Origin: Embleya sp040629175
Lineage (GTDB): Bacteria; Actinomycetota; Actinomycetes; Streptomycetales; Streptomycetaceae
NCBI RefSeq assembly: GCF_040629175.1
Contig: NZ_JBEXUX010000011.1
Span: forward strand, 1-64,000
Direction: 5' to 3'
DNA length: 64,000 nt
Of the stretch, positions 42,633 to 51,999 are shown in pieces (the first letter of the stretch is position 1; each line of letters begins with the position of its first letter). Below the pieces are notes generated by a model. The model was not told the DNA's origin. It worked only from the letters and a program-made list of their open reading frames with translations, and ran no database searches. The position numbers and the translations under genes are program-made.

Positions 42633-44639
42633 TCAGCGGCTGAACGCGTACACGTCGTAGTTCGAGCTCTCCGTCGTCAGGTCGCCGTAGCCGAGGTAGA
42701 CGGTGTCGTCGTCGATCACCGGACGGCTGCCCCCGTACGACGCGGTGGGGGGCGTCGGGAGGATGTCCTTGCTCCACAGGATCCGGCCGCCGGCGAGGCT
42801 CAGGGCGGCGATGCCGCGGGAGGTTCCGACGTAGACGGTCCTGCCGTCGTGGGTGACGCGGTCCGAGAGGTTCGCGTCGATGTCCTGCTGCCAGGTCCTG
42901 GTTCCGGAGACCGGGTCGAACGCGTGCAGGGTGCCGCGCCCGTCGGGGACCAGGACGTGTTCGGGCGCGAGCGTCGGGGCTGCCTGGACGAGCGTGTCGA
43001 AGGTGAACTCCCAGTGCGTGTCGCCGTATTGCGCGTCCAGGGCGCGAAGGCGGCCGCCTTTGGCGGGTTCCCGATTACCGATGGTCAGGTACACGATGTC
43101 CGTGTCGGCTTCGGCGCCGCACACGGACCCCTCGGCCGGGCGCGACCACCGGGACTCCCCCGTGGCGGCGTCCAGCACGACGATCCCGTCGCCGAACGTC
43201 GGCACGTAGAGGTAATTGTTCGCGACCACTACCGCGTTCGCCTGGCCGGCGACCTTCCGGGCGAAGTCCGGCCGGCCGTCCACCAGGTTCAGGCGGTAGA
43301 CCCAGCCACTGCTGGTGGCCACGAACACCCGGCCGTTCGGCCCTGATTGCTGGGCCCACGGCCAGCCGTTGGTCTCCGCGGACCACAGCGTGGTGCCCTT
43401 GTGGTCCAGCGCGACGAGTCGGCCCTGCCCCGGGCCGATCGCCAAGGACACGAGCAGACACCCCTTGACGATCGAGGACCGCGTGAGGAGGGCCCCGCCC
43501 AGATCGACCTGCCACAGGACCCCACCGTCACGGCTGTCCAGACAGACCACCCGGCCGTCGTCGAGGGGGAGGAGGAGAGCGCCCCTGCCGGGCGTGCCGG
43601 GCTCTGCGGGCAAGGGGATGCCCATGGAGGTGAAGTGGCGGCGCCAGCGCTGGGCACCCGGTTTCCGGACACCGCCGGGACCGTGCTCCAGCAGGGTGTA
43701 CGAGGCTCCGCCGATTGCCGCCACCGCGGCCACCCCGCCGTACGTCAGTACCCGGCGCCGCAGCAACGGGCGTGACGGCCTTCCCGGTTGGGGGAGGGGC
43801 GCGGGCGACGGTGCCACGGGCCGGGGCGCGGTGCCGTGGGTCGCGAACGACGCAGGTGTGTACGCGCGATTACGGACCCAGGGCAGGTCCTGGACGGCGT
43901 TCTGCACGAGTTGGCGGGGCAGCGTGGAATGCGGGCGGGCCGACATCGCAGCGTGGATCCGCCCCCAGACCTCGCCCGGGGTCAGCGTCGCGCCGGCACC
44001 GGGGATCCCGCTCTCCAACACCTTGATCAACTCGCCGGTGAACTCCGGGTATTGCTCGTGGGGCCGGGCGAACGACGGCTCGTTGGCGGATGCCGACGTC
44101 AGTACGTGATGCCCGCGGTGCGCGTCGTCGAACCCGAGAGCGCTCGAAGGATCGACCTCGCTCGGTCCGGCTCCCATCGTGCCCTTGGCGGCCAGTCCGC
44201 TGTAGCAGCAATCGAGTATCTCCAGTTTGCGGCGGGTGTTGCCGACGGCAAGCATCTCGCGTACGTATGCGTAGGAGACCGTGCCGATCTGGATGTGATC
44301 GGGGTCCGCGCCGGTCAGGGCGAGGTGCAGGGGACGTCCGTCGGTTCGGCGCAGTCCGTGGCCGGCGAAGTACAGGACCAGGGTGTCCGTTGCCGCGAGC
44401 GCCGCGTCCCTGATCGTTTTCAGGACCGTCTCCGGCGACGCCCTGGGGCCCAGCGTCGCGATGTGGTCGGCGGGAAGCCCCCACAGGCTGGGCTCTTGCA
44501 GCAGTTGCTTCAGCCGCGTGACTCCGCGAGCGACGGATGGCAGCGAGTCCAGGTGCCGGTACTTGTGGATGCCGATGAGAACCGCGCGGCTCGACGTCGG
44601 GTCAGGGATGTCCGTCGGAGTCGTCCCCAGAGGGCGCAC
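42633..44639 (-). CDS. Caspase-like protease with membrane segment and PQQ-type beta-propeller
   Basis: A 668-residue protein. The N-terminal caspase-fold peptidase domain (1-260) has the catalytic His94 in YFAGHGLR and Cys145 in ILDCCYSG. A Pro-rich linker, a single membrane segment (about 285-310, VLTYGGVAAVAAIGG) and a C-terminal PQQ/WD-like propeller follow, with repeats such as LVALDHKGTTLWSAE, IVVLDAATGESRWS and LHAFDPVSGTRTWQ. The GTG start overlaps the EACC1 gene by 38 bases, so the two are coupled. Caspase-EACC1 pairs are known as candidate biological-conflict systems, in which an activated protease kills or halts the cell. The propeller would be the sensor. Confidence 0.9.
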   Translation of the reverse strand: MRPLGTTPTDIPDPTSSRAVLIGIHKYRHLDSLPSVARGVTRLKQLLQEPSLWGLPADHIATLGPRASPETVLKTIRDAALAATDTLVLYFAGHGLRRTDGRPLHLALTGADPDHIQIGTVSYAYVREMLAVGNTRRKLEILDCCYSGLAAKGTMGAGPSEVDPSSALGFDDAHRGHHVLTSASANEPSFARPHEQYPEFTGELIKVLESGIPGAGATLTPGEVWGRIHAAMSARPHSTLPRQLVQNAVQDLPWVRNRAYTPASFATHGTAPRPVAPSPAPLPQPGRPSRPLLRRRVLTYGGVAAVAAIGGASYTLLEHGPGGVRKPGAQRWRRHFTSMGIPLPAEPGTPGRGALLLPLDDGRVVCLDSRDGGVLWQVDLGGALLTRSSIVKGCLLVSLAIGPGQGRLVALDHKGTTLWSAETNGWPWAQQSGPNGRVFVATSSGWVYRLNLVDGRPDFARKVAGQANAVVVANNYLYVPTFGDGIVVLDAATGESRWSRPAEGSVCGAEADTDIVYLTIGNREPAKGGRLRALDAQYGDTHWEFTFDTLVQAAPTLAPEHVLVPDGRGTLHAFDPVSGTRTWQQDIDANLSDRVTHDGRTVYVGTSRGIAALSLAGGRILWSKDILPTPPTASYGGSRPVIDDDTVYLGYGDLTTESSNYDVYAFSR

Positions 44640-45027
44640 CGCTCGAACCGCCTTCCAGCGCCCGGGTGATGTCGACGACGGTTTCCGCCGACGCGTTCTC
44701 CAGGATCACCCGTACCTCGCCCCGCTCGATGACGGTCCTGGAGGTCACCGTGGGTGCGGGGCCGGGCGCGGGACGATGCTGGAGGTCGCGCCACGCCATG
44801 TGGGCGTAGACCAGAGCGGGGACGGAGAACGCGGCCGTGGTCGCGATCTCCAGCCACCCGATCAGGTCGCCCGACATCCGCCCGGTGTCGGGCGCCGACT
44901 CCCTGACCCTGCGGATCCGCATGTACGGCCCCACACGCGGGTGTTCCGCGAGCCAATCGGCCAACTCGGCGGTGAGGCGGCTGCCTTCCGCGGCGACGTC
45001 GTGCTCGACCCGAATTCGAAACTGCAT
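44602..45027 (-). CDS. Effector-associated constant component EACC1-like protein
   Basis: A 141-residue protein with an N-terminal alpha/beta domain (MQFRIRVEHDVAAEGSRLTAEL), a membrane segment (about 58-79, IATTAAFSVPALVYAHMAW) and a short beta-rich tail (RTVIERGEVRVILENAS) ending in an acidic stretch. This layout is that of EACC1, a component found beside caspase, trypsin and other effectors in actinobacterial conflict systems. It overlaps the caspase gene downstream. Confidence 0.8.
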   Translation of the reverse strand: MQFRIRVEHDVAAEGSRLTAELADWLAEHPRVGPYMRIRRVRESAPDTGRMSGDLIGWLEIATTAAFSVPALVYAHMAWRDLQHRPAPGPAPTVTSRTVIERGEVRVILENASAETVVDITRALEGGSSGAPSGDDSDGHP

Positions 45028-45212
45028 GGCCCTCCGTCCCCCGGCACACCCGACCCCGGCCCGACTCCGGGCGGGCGCCTCACCCGAGGATAAATGCCGG
45101 GGCCGTCATCGCGGGCGGTAGTACCGAGGTTGGTCCGTACCCTCTGCGTGAAGAGAGTCGACCGTGCGGGAAAGCGGTTGCGGCCGGCCGGCCCGGTCCC
45201 CGGCGGGCTCGA

Positions 45213-46031
45213 TCAGCCGATCGGTGGTGCGAGGTATTCCAGCGCGTAACCGTCGCCGGAGGGGGTCACGCGGGCGATGCCGGGTGAGTCGAGGTGGGCG
45301 CCGGCCACGAAGTGGTGTGGTCGGGTCAGTTGTTCGAGGAGTGCCGCGCGCGCGGCGCGGGCCTGGGACTGGTCGCCGTCGAGTTCCCAGGACACGTTCG
45401 GCCGATCGAATTGCAGCGTGGGAACGTGGACGGTGTCGCCCCACGCGAGCAGGCGGCCGGTGTCGCTCCCGAATGCGTAGACGGTGTGACCGGGCGTGTG
45501 GCCCGGTGTCGGGATCGCGGTGGTCCAGTCGTTGATCGCGACCTTCTCCGACACGGGTACGACCCGGTCGCGGATCGGCGCGAGCCGCCCCGTGAACACC
45601 GAGGTGTCGCCCGCGCCGATCCACACGCGCTCGAGTCTGCCGAACGCCTGCGAACCGTCGGGCGCGATCAGGCCGCTCACGTGGTCCTCGTGCCTGTGGG
45701 TGATGGCCACGTCGGTGACCTCCGTGCGGTCGATGCCCGCTTCGTCGAGCGCCTCGTGGAGCAATCCCATGGTGGGGTCGTGCCAGGCGTCGGACGCGCC
45801 GGTGTCGACGAGAACCGAGCGCGTGCCGTCGGTGACGAAGAAGGCGTTGACCGACAGCCGCAGGTTGTCGCCGGCCAGCGGGACGGCGGCCGGCAACTCG
45901 TCGAGCACGCACCCGTCCTCGTCGCGGAGCCGGGTCGGCGGCATGTCGATGTACCCGTCCCGCAACGAGGTCACCCGCAGGTCGCCGAGTTCGAACGTGG
46001 CATGGAGCCGGCCACTGGAGATCAAACGCAT
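45213..46031 (-). CDS. MBL-fold metallo-hydrolase
   Basis: A 272-residue hydrolase with the metallo-beta-lactamase fold. The metal site is THRHEDHVSG (HxHxDH), with further ligands in TPGHTPGHTVY, the Asp in WGDTVH and the His in AGAHLDS. Relatives are lactonases and other esterases. The ATG at 46031 follows GGAGGGG. It is divergent from an XRE-cupin regulator across a perfect palindrome, so it is likely controlled by it. Confidence 0.92.
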   Translation of the reverse strand: MRLISSGRLHATFELGDLRVTSLRDGYIDMPPTRLRDEDGCVLDELPAAVPLAGDNLRLSVNAFFVTDGTRSVLVDTGASDAWHDPTMGLLHEALDEAGIDRTEVTDVAITHRHEDHVSGLIAPDGSQAFGRLERVWIGAGDTSVFTGRLAPIRDRVVPVSEKVAINDWTTAIPTPGHTPGHTVYAFGSDTGRLLAWGDTVHVPTLQFDRPNVSWELDGDQSQARAARAALLEQLTRPHHFVAGAHLDSPGIARVTPSGDGYALEYLAPPIG

Positions 46032-46075
46032 GGAACCCCTCCGTCGTGTCGGGCGCACACCGTGCGTCTCCGATG

Positions 46076-46090
46076 GAAGATCAGATCTTC
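46076..46090. promoter_or_regulatory. Perfect palindrome between MBL and XRE genes
   Basis: GAAGATC-A-GATCTTC has 7-base arms around one base. It lies 45 bases from the MBL start and 56 bases from the regulator start, a good site for the XRE regulator. Confidence 0.65.
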
Positions 46091-46145
46091 TATAGGAGAA
46101 ACCCTACACTGTGGGCGGCGGGGTACGCATCGATCGAGGAGCACG

Positions 46146-46754
46146 GTGACCGAGCAGGACGAAAACGCGCCCGAGGCACACCGGGGCGACGACCCGGCCG
46201 GCGTGTTCGGCGGCAACGTGCGGCGACGTCGCGAGGAGGCGGGCCTGACGCTGGAGCAGTTGTCCACCCGGTCGTCGGTCAGTCGGGCGATGTTGTCCAA
46301 GGTCGAACGCGGCGAGAAGAGCCCGACGATCGGCGTCGCGTCCAGGATCGCCCACGCGCTCGACGCGTCGCTCTCGGACCTGATCGGCGCGCCGGCGGCT
46401 GCCGCGTCCGGTGTGGCGGTCGTCATGCACAGGAACGATCGCCCCGTCTTCCGTGACCCGGAAACCGGCTTCGAGCGGCACATCGTCTCGGCGGCCCCGG
46501 GCGCGGGACGAGCCGAGATGGTGGTCCACCACCTCCCCGCGCAGGTCTCCACCGGGCTGCTGCCCGCCTATCCGCCGGGCACGGAGAAACAACTCGTGGT
46601 GCTCGAAGGCACCCTCACCGTCGCGATCGGCGGGATCGGCGAGACCCTGAACACGGGCGACTCCCTGTTCTTCCAAGCCGACGCGGCCCACGGCTTCGCC
46701 AACCGAACGAACGCTCCCTGCGAATACATCATGGTCATCTCGCGCAGAACCTGA
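46146..46754 (+). CDS. XRE-family regulator with C-terminal cupin domain
   Basis: A 202-residue regulator. The helix-turn-helix is NVRRRREEAGLTLEQLSTRSSVSRAMLSKVERGEKSPTIG compressed into residues 25-65, and the cupin domain (about 90-200) shows PPGTEKQLVVLEGTLTV and DAAHGFANRTNAPCEYI. The cupin would bind a small effector. GTG start after GAGGAG. Divergent from the MBL hydrolase gene, its probable target. Confidence 0.93.
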   Translation: MTEQDENAPEAHRGDDPAGVFGGNVRRRREEAGLTLEQLSTRSSVSRAMLSKVERGEKSPTIGVASRIAHALDASLSDLIGAPAAAASGVAVVMHRNDRPVFRDPETGFERHIVSAAPGAGRAEMVVHHLPAQVSTGLLPAYPPGTEKQLVVLEGTLTVAIGGIGETLNTGDSLFFQADAAHGFANRTNAPCEYIMVISRRT

Positions 46755-46807
46755 TCGGCCGCCCGATGTCGTCGCCCACGAGGCGGGTCCGCCCGGATAC
46801 TGTGGCC

Positions 46808-47188
46808 ATGACGACGAGGAACAACAACGATGCCGTTCTCGGCGGTGCACTGCCCCTCGGGGAGCGCATCGGGCGACTCGTCGAGGTGTGGATCCGAGAC
46901 GGTCGGGGCCGCGACCACCTGGTGACCGGCAAGGCGTTCTTCGCCGTCTACTCCTGGTACCTCCGACACTGGGCCGAACACGACCCGGCATGGGGGGAAT
47001 TCATCGGCGTCTCCTACGACTTCATCGGCGGCGACGACGGCTGGAACACCATGCTGCGCGAGCGCGTCGGGTGCGAGACCTGCCGGGACACCTACCGCCT
47101 GGAGAACATCGGCGTGTGCACCGGATGCATGCGATACACCTGCTACGCCTGCGGCCCCCACGGATCCTGCACCGGCGAGATCGTCTGA
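46808..47188 (+). CDS. Hypothetical protein with C-terminal zinc-binding cysteines
   Basis: A 126-residue protein. The N-terminal part is alpha/beta with aromatic residues (FFAVYSWYLRHWAEHDPAWGEF). The C-terminus has CETC, CTGC, CYAC and a last Cys, a likely zinc-ribbon or double-zinc site. The start at 46808 is preferred, though an ATG at 46766 is in frame. Function unknown. Confidence 0.72.
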   Translation: MTTRNNNDAVLGGALPLGERIGRLVEVWIRDGRGRDHLVTGKAFFAVYSWYLRHWAEHDPAWGEFIGVSYDFIGGDDGWNTMLRERVGCETCRDTYRLENIGVCTGCMRYTCYACGPHGSCTGEIV

Positions 47189-47260
47189 CCCGCGTCGAAA
47201 AGTCGAAACGTCGGGACCCGCAGGGGCGTTCTTCTGTGCTCCCGGCCCGTGCGGCCGGCG

Positions 47261-48232
47261 CTACACCCAGCCGCGCCGTACCGCCTGCACCCCGGCCTGG
47301 AACCGGTTCTCCGCCCCCAACTCGTCGAGGAGCACCCGCATTCGCCGCCGCAGGCTCCGGGTGCTGGTGCCCAACTGCCGGGCGATCGTCTCGTCCTTGA
47401 GCCCGGACAGCAGCAGGTTCAGGATCCGCCGGTCCTCGGCGTCGAGCGGGTCGCACTCCTGGGGGCCGGCGGCGGTGAGTGGGACGGCCTGTGTCCAGAG
47501 CCCTTCGAACAGGGTGACCAGGGCGTCGACCAGGGTGGTGCCGCGGATGACGACGCTGCGGGTGATGGGCGAGTCGAGGTGCAGGGGCAGCAGGGCGATC
47601 CGGCGATCGGCGACGGACATCTTCAGCGGGATGTCGGCGAGCACCCGGGCCTCTTCGCCGGCCTGCGACAGGCCGGTCACGTCGTCGAGGTTGCCGGGTG
47701 TCGCGAACGACTCGGGGGCGTAGATCGTGCGGTACCGGACCCCGCGGCCCAGAAGGGTGTGTTGGAGCGGGTTGCCGTGGGCGAGGACGTACGGCGGCCG
47801 GTCCAGGCTCATGATCTCCTCGGTGGCCTCCTGCTGGAGTCGGGCGAACCACCGGCCGAGTTCGTCGGCGCTGGTCAGCAATTCGACGCCCTCACCGGGG
47901 CGGGCGGCCTCGCCGAGCGCGCGGTAGACGGCCTCCAGTTCGGCGGCCGTCTCGGTGACCCTGCCGAGGTCGGCGTGGGCGTTGCGGACCAGGGCGGCAA
48001 GGGCGGCGGTGGGGCTGACGGCCGCCCACCGGGTGGGGCGGCCCGAGAGTCGGCTGACCAGACCGTGGCCGCGCAGCCGGGCGAGGGCCGACTGCAGCCT
48101 CTCGACACCCGAGCCGGTGCGCTCCGCCAAGTCGCGCACCGTTACCGGCGGTCCGGCCAGAACGGTGCGGTAGACCCGCTCGTCGAAGGGCGCGACCCCG
48201 ACTGCGCCGAACACGAGCTCGTCCTTTTCCAT
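47261..48232 (-). CDS. HTH regulator with TrmB-like N-terminus and LuxR-type C-terminus
   Basis: A 323-residue regulator. An N-terminal winged helix (VTVRDLAERTGSGVERLQSALARLRGHGLVSRL) is followed by a middle domain with LDRPPYVL, and a C-terminal LuxR-like helix-turn-helix (DPLDAEDRRILNLLLSGLKDETIARQLGTSTRSLRRRM). This architecture is common in streptomycetes, often with natural product or stress genes. It is divergent from the BNR propeller gene 116 bases away, which it may control. Confidence 0.9.
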   Translation of the reverse strand: MEKDELVFGAVGVAPFDERVYRTVLAGPPVTVRDLAERTGSGVERLQSALARLRGHGLVSRLSGRPTRWAAVSPTAALAALVRNAHADLGRVTETAAELEAVYRALGEAARPGEGVELLTSADELGRWFARLQQEATEEIMSLDRPPYVLAHGNPLQHTLLGRGVRYRTIYAPESFATPGNLDDVTGLSQAGEEARVLADIPLKMSVADRRIALLPLHLDSPITRSVVIRGTTLVDALVTLFEGLWTQAVPLTAAGPQECDPLDAEDRRILNLLLSGLKDETIARQLGTSTRSLRRRMRVLLDELGAENRFQAGVQAVRRGWV

Positions 48233-48347
48233 GGCGAGCGAGCATGGCCGATTCCGGCGCCGGCCGCAACCGGACACCGGCCACACCTGGCCGACCGTCG
48301 GGAGGCGCGACTACAAAGAGCACACCACCGGCCCCATGGGAGACGGA

Positions 48348-50372
48348 ATGTTCAACGCACAGCATTCACGGTCGGGTTCAGCGAAGCTGTCCCGGCGCCG
48401 ACTATTCCTGATCGCTGCGGTGGCCTTCGGCACCGTGTTCGGCGCGTTCGGCGCGGTGCCCGCCGGAGCGGAACCCGTGGCCCCCGCCGACCCACCGACG
48501 TCCCTGACCACCCGAGGCAACGAGTGGCGGCAGGTCGGCCCGAACGGCAGCGGCGGCAAACTGGCGTTCACCCCCGCCCGGCCCGCACGGGCCTACGTGC
48601 TGACCCCGATCGGCAACGTCGTCTTCCGAACCGACGACCGGGGCACCACCTGGCAGCAGGGCAACGCACTGCCCGTGAACGCCACGGACGCCGGTGGCGT
48701 CGCGGCCAGCCCGGTCCGGCCCGACGTGGTGTTCGCCGCCGGCGTGGAGCGGGACCACTGGCGTGGGTACGTGCTGCGCAGCACCGACGCCGGCAGGACG
48801 TTCAGCCAAGTGCTGGACACCCCGGACCGGGTCAGCGGAGTCGTGTTCGACCCGACGGGCGCGCGGCTGTACGCCACGGCCGGCGACGGTGTGCGCATCT
48901 CCACCGATCACGGCAACACCTGGCGGCTGCTGCCCGGTGCCCCCACCGACGCCCGGAACCCGAAGTTCACCGGGTCCGACCTTTACTTCACCTCCGGCGC
49001 CGATGTCTGGGTGCTCCGCCAGGGCGCGCGGACCCCGGTGAAGCTGCCCCGCCCCGGCTCGACCGGCGCACGTGTCGATCAGTTCACCGGCACGGGTGGC
49101 ACCCTGGTCGCCAGGGGTGACCTGCAGGTCGCGCAGGTCTCCACCGACCGGGGTGCGCACTGGCGGGCGCTGCGCGGGCCGTGGGGCACCGACGTGGTGG
49201 TCCTGGCCGCGATCGTGGACGGTTCGGGCCGGCTGCACATCCAGGTCAACCGGTCCACCGGTGAGATGGAGCAATGGGGCAGCCGCGACAACGGCCGCAC
49301 CTGGCGCGCCGAGGCGGGCCTGGACCGCATCGACCTGTACGAGGCCACCGGCACCTTCCCCGGACGGCCCGGCACGGACGTGATCTCGGCCGGCGCGGGC
49401 ATCTACACCACCGACGACCACCAGTCCTTCCGCCGGATCGGGGTGCCCGGCTCCGAAGTGTTGTCCCTGACCGTCACCCGGGGCGCGTCGGGCCCGGCGA
49501 TCGTCGCCGGCACCATGACCGGCAGCTACCAGTCGTCCGCGCCACTGAAGCGGCAACTGCCGCTCGGGTACCAGGAATGGGGTTTCTCCGACACCGCGCC
49601 GCACACCTTCGGCAACCGGGTCGACGGCCTGGCCACCGACCCGTCGAACCCTTCGACGGTGTACCGGGTACGCAATACCTGCAACGACGAGCAGCCCTGC
49701 TTCTACCTGGAGAAGTCGACCGACGCGGGTCGCCGGTGGACCACCCTCCAGACAGCCGTGCCGGGCAAGGCACTCGCCATCTCGGTCAGCCCCGCTGACC
49801 CGAAGCGGCTGTACGTCGCCACCCACTCGCCGTCGGCCGTGTACACCAGCAACGACGGCGGTGAGTCCCTGGTCCAGAACGGGCACGACGACCTGAACGG
49901 CTTCACCAGCGTCGCCGTCGACCGGGTCGACCCCGACAGCGCCTGGCTCGGCGGCCCGGACGGGCTGTTCCGGACCACCGACGGCGGCGTCACCCTGCAC
50001 AAGGTCCTCGACGGCTGGGTGAGCGCGATCGCGCTGAACCCGCGCACCCCGGGCCACGCGGTCATCGCCGCCAGGGACGCGATCTACGTGACCACCGACG
50101 ACGGCAAGCACCTGACGAAGGTGGCCGGCGACCTGACCGGCTACCTGGGCTCGTTGACGTTCACCCCGGACGGCTCGACGGTGTTCGCGGGCTCGCACTA
50201 CTACCACACGCCGGCGCTCGGGGTGCTGCGCAGCACCGACGGCGGCCGGACCTGGGGCTCGATCACCAGGAACCTGCCGGAGCCGTCGGTGTCGTCGCTG
50301 ACCGTGTCGGCCGACGGCCGGTGGCTGTTCGCGGGGACGACGTACGGAAGCGTGCACCGACTCGCGGTGTGA
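48348..50372 (+). CDS. Secreted BNR/sialidase-like beta-propeller protein
   Basis: A 674-residue exported protein. The signal peptide has SRRRLFLIAAVAFG, with a twin-arginine look, and a cleavage site near AGAEP. The rest is a propeller with many Asp-box motifs (STDAGRTF, STDHGNTW, SRDNGRTW, STDAGRRW, STDGGRTW). Such folds occur in sialidases, GH74 xyloglucanases and non-enzymatic binders; no catalytic set could be confirmed. The ATG at 48348 has GGAGACGGA upstream; 48336 is an alternative. Confidence 0.85.
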   Translation: MFNAQHSRSGSAKLSRRRLFLIAAVAFGTVFGAFGAVPAGAEPVAPADPPTSLTTRGNEWRQVGPNGSGGKLAFTPARPARAYVLTPIGNVVFRTDDRGTTWQQGNALPVNATDAGGVAASPVRPDVVFAAGVERDHWRGYVLRSTDAGRTFSQVLDTPDRVSGVVFDPTGARLYATAGDGVRISTDHGNTWRLLPGAPTDARNPKFTGSDLYFTSGADVWVLRQGARTPVKLPRPGSTGARVDQFTGTGGTLVARGDLQVAQVSTDRGAHWRALRGPWGTDVVVLAAIVDGSGRLHIQVNRSTGEMEQWGSRDNGRTWRAEAGLDRIDLYEATGTFPGRPGTDVISAGAGIYTTDDHQSFRRIGVPGSEVLSLTVTRGASGPAIVAGTMTGSYQSSAPLKRQLPLGYQEWGFSDTAPHTFGNRVDGLATDPSNPSTVYRVRNTCNDEQPCFYLEKSTDAGRRWTTLQTAVPGKALAISVSPADPKRLYVATHSPSAVYTSNDGGESLVQNGHDDLNGFTSVAVDRVDPDSAWLGGPDGLFRTTDGGVTLHKVLDGWVSAIALNPRTPGHAVIAARDAIYVTTDDGKHLTKVAGDLTGYLGSLTFTPDGSTVFAGSHYYHTPALGVLRSTDGGRTWGSITRNLPEPSVSSLTVSADGRWLFAGTTYGSVHRLAV

Positions 50373-50387
50373 CCACGCACCAGGCGC

Positions 50388-50421
50388 GCCGCCCCTGTCC
50401 GACCACCCGGACAGGGGCGGC
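50388..50421 (+). terminator. Hairpin terminator after the propeller gene
   Basis: A 14-base perfect stem (50388-50401 with 50408-50421) with a 6-base loop, 16 bases past the stop. Confidence 0.85.
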
Positions 50422-50473
50422 GTCGTGGCCGGGCGACCACGACCCGACGCGGCCACGCACTAGCCTCGCGCCC

Positions 50474-50983
50474 ATGGCCCACCACCTTCCCCCCGCCGAG
50501 TACTACGCCACGCTGCCCCGCCACATCGGCAGCGCCGGAGCGATCCTCCACGACGCCCACGGCCGCATCCTGCTGGTCGAACCGGCCTACGGCGACGGCC
50601 GCTGGGAGATCCCCGGCGGCGCCATGGACGAGGGCGAATACCCCTGGGACACCGCACGCCGCGAAATCACGGAGGAACTCGGCCTCGACGTCACCCCCGG
50701 CCGACTCCTGGCCGTCGACTGGGTACCGCCCCAACCCGACGGCCGCCCCGCTCTGGCGAACCACCTCTTCGACGGCGGCCTCGTCACCGAAGCCCACGCC
50801 CGCGCCCACATCCGCCTCGCCGCCGGCGAACTCACCGCCTGGCACCTCGCCACCCCCGACCAATGGGACACCCGGATGGCCCCCCACATGGCCCGCCGCC
50901 TCCACGCCTGCGCCCAAGCCCTCGCCGAGGGCACCACCGCCTACCTCCACCACGGCAACGCCCCCACCCCCGACCACCGTTGA
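50474..50983 (+). CDS. NUDIX hydrolase
   Basis: A 169-residue nucleotide-diphosphate hydrolase. The NUDIX box is complete: GGAMDEGEYPWDTARREITEELGL, seen at about residues 48-70, with the REITEELG core that binds magnesium. Substrate unknown. The codon use in its second half is even more C-rich than in its neighbours. Confidence 0.93.
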   Translation: MAHHLPPAEYYATLPRHIGSAGAILHDAHGRILLVEPAYGDGRWEIPGGAMDEGEYPWDTARREITEELGLDVTPGRLLAVDWVPPQPDGRPALANHLFDGGLVTEAHARAHIRLAAGELTAWHLATPDQWDTRMAPHMARRLHACAQALAEGTTAYLHHGNAPTPDHR

Positions 50984-51191
50984 TCCGCAACGCCTCCGGG
51001 GCGGCGCACTCGATCCCCGGAAGGACACGGTCGCGCACCCCCACCATTCCCAGCGCCCACACCCGGGGAGGGACACCTCGTTGCAGACTGCGACGGCGTG
51101 GTCGGCCGGGAGTCGACGGGCGGCGGCGACCGCCAGGGTGTCACACGGGGAACAGACCGCAGAGCACGGCTTCTTCGGTTCCGTGCCCGCG

Positions 51192-51725
51192 CTACGACCG
51201 TGTCAGACCGCAGTTCCCGCCCACCCACTGCAGCACCGACTGGTAGGCCGAGGCGAAGCCACTGATGTCGTCCATCGTGCCGTGGTCGGCCCGTTGGTGC
51301 AGTTGTCGGTCGACGTTGTCGACGCTGCTCCCGATCGCGGCGGGCGCCTCCTTGTTCATGCGGTCCCACACCTCCAGGGTCTGCGCGTCGGGTAGGCCGT
51401 TGTGGAGCTTGTCGTCGGTCGCCATGGTCTTGACCGCGTCGGCGCAGAACGCCGTGTTGTCGCCCGAGCCGCCTCCGGCCGACGTGGAAGCGGCAGGCTG
51501 CCGTTCCGTCGGAACACCCGAACCGGCGTCGGAGCCACCGCTGTTCGCGCCGCCCGACGTGCCCGCGGCGGTCGCCCCGGGGACCGCGGCGCCCGGTCGC
51601 GACGTGGTCGTCGCGGCGTCCGCGGTCCTGTGGCCCGACGACGACCCACCGCACCCGGTCAGCGCTGCGGCCACCAGCACACCGCTCGCCACCACGATCA
51701 CCCTGGACATCCGATCGGTCGACAC
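51192..51725 (-). CDS. Lipoprotein, function unknown
   Basis: A 177-residue protein with a lipoprotein signal peptide (lipobox LTGC near residue 25), a Ser/Gly/Thr/Ala-rich linker (27-90) and a small C-terminal helical domain with two cysteines (FCADAVK and GGNCGLT). GTG start at 51725; the ATG at 51710 is an alternative. Lipidated and held outside the membrane. Confidence 0.78.
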   Translation of the reverse strand: MSTDRMSRVIVVASGVLVAAALTGCGGSSSGHRTADAATTTSRPGAAVPGATAAGTSGGANSGGSDAGSGVPTERQPAASTSAGGGSGDNTAFCADAVKTMATDDKLHNGLPDAQTLEVWDRMNKEAPAAIGSSVDNVDRQLHQRADHGTMDDISGFASAYQSVLQWVGGNCGLTRS

Positions 51726-51999
51726 GGACCCACCCCCTGGTCTCGTTCGTGAACTCCCGCTCCATCGGCGGAAATCACGTTAAGGGCGCGTGTTCCGAGC
51801 ACAGTCACATTTGGGGGAATCATGGGAGAACTCGGAAGGTCCCACTGCGGAAGGAACGAAGACGGCGTGCCCGTCGACGTCGAACGGGCGCTCACCGAAC
51901 GCGCCTTCGAAGCGGACTTCGTTGTCGGGTCCCCGGAGTGTCACCGGCTGGCGGTACCTTGCATCGACCCATGCGACGCGATTTCAAGGAGCGCTCATC

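Noticed and set aside
40381..42777. Extended start for the HExxH protein giving 798 residues
   Set aside because: The extra N-terminus is Arg/Pro-rich and overlaps the precursor-like gene fully. The GTG at 41892 overlapping the previous stop is far more natural.
42633..44639. PQQ-dependent dehydrogenase activity of the propeller
   Set aside because: The repeats are of the non-enzymatic PQQ/WD-like type fused to a caspase domain, and the catalytic residues of quinoprotein dehydrogenases were not seen.
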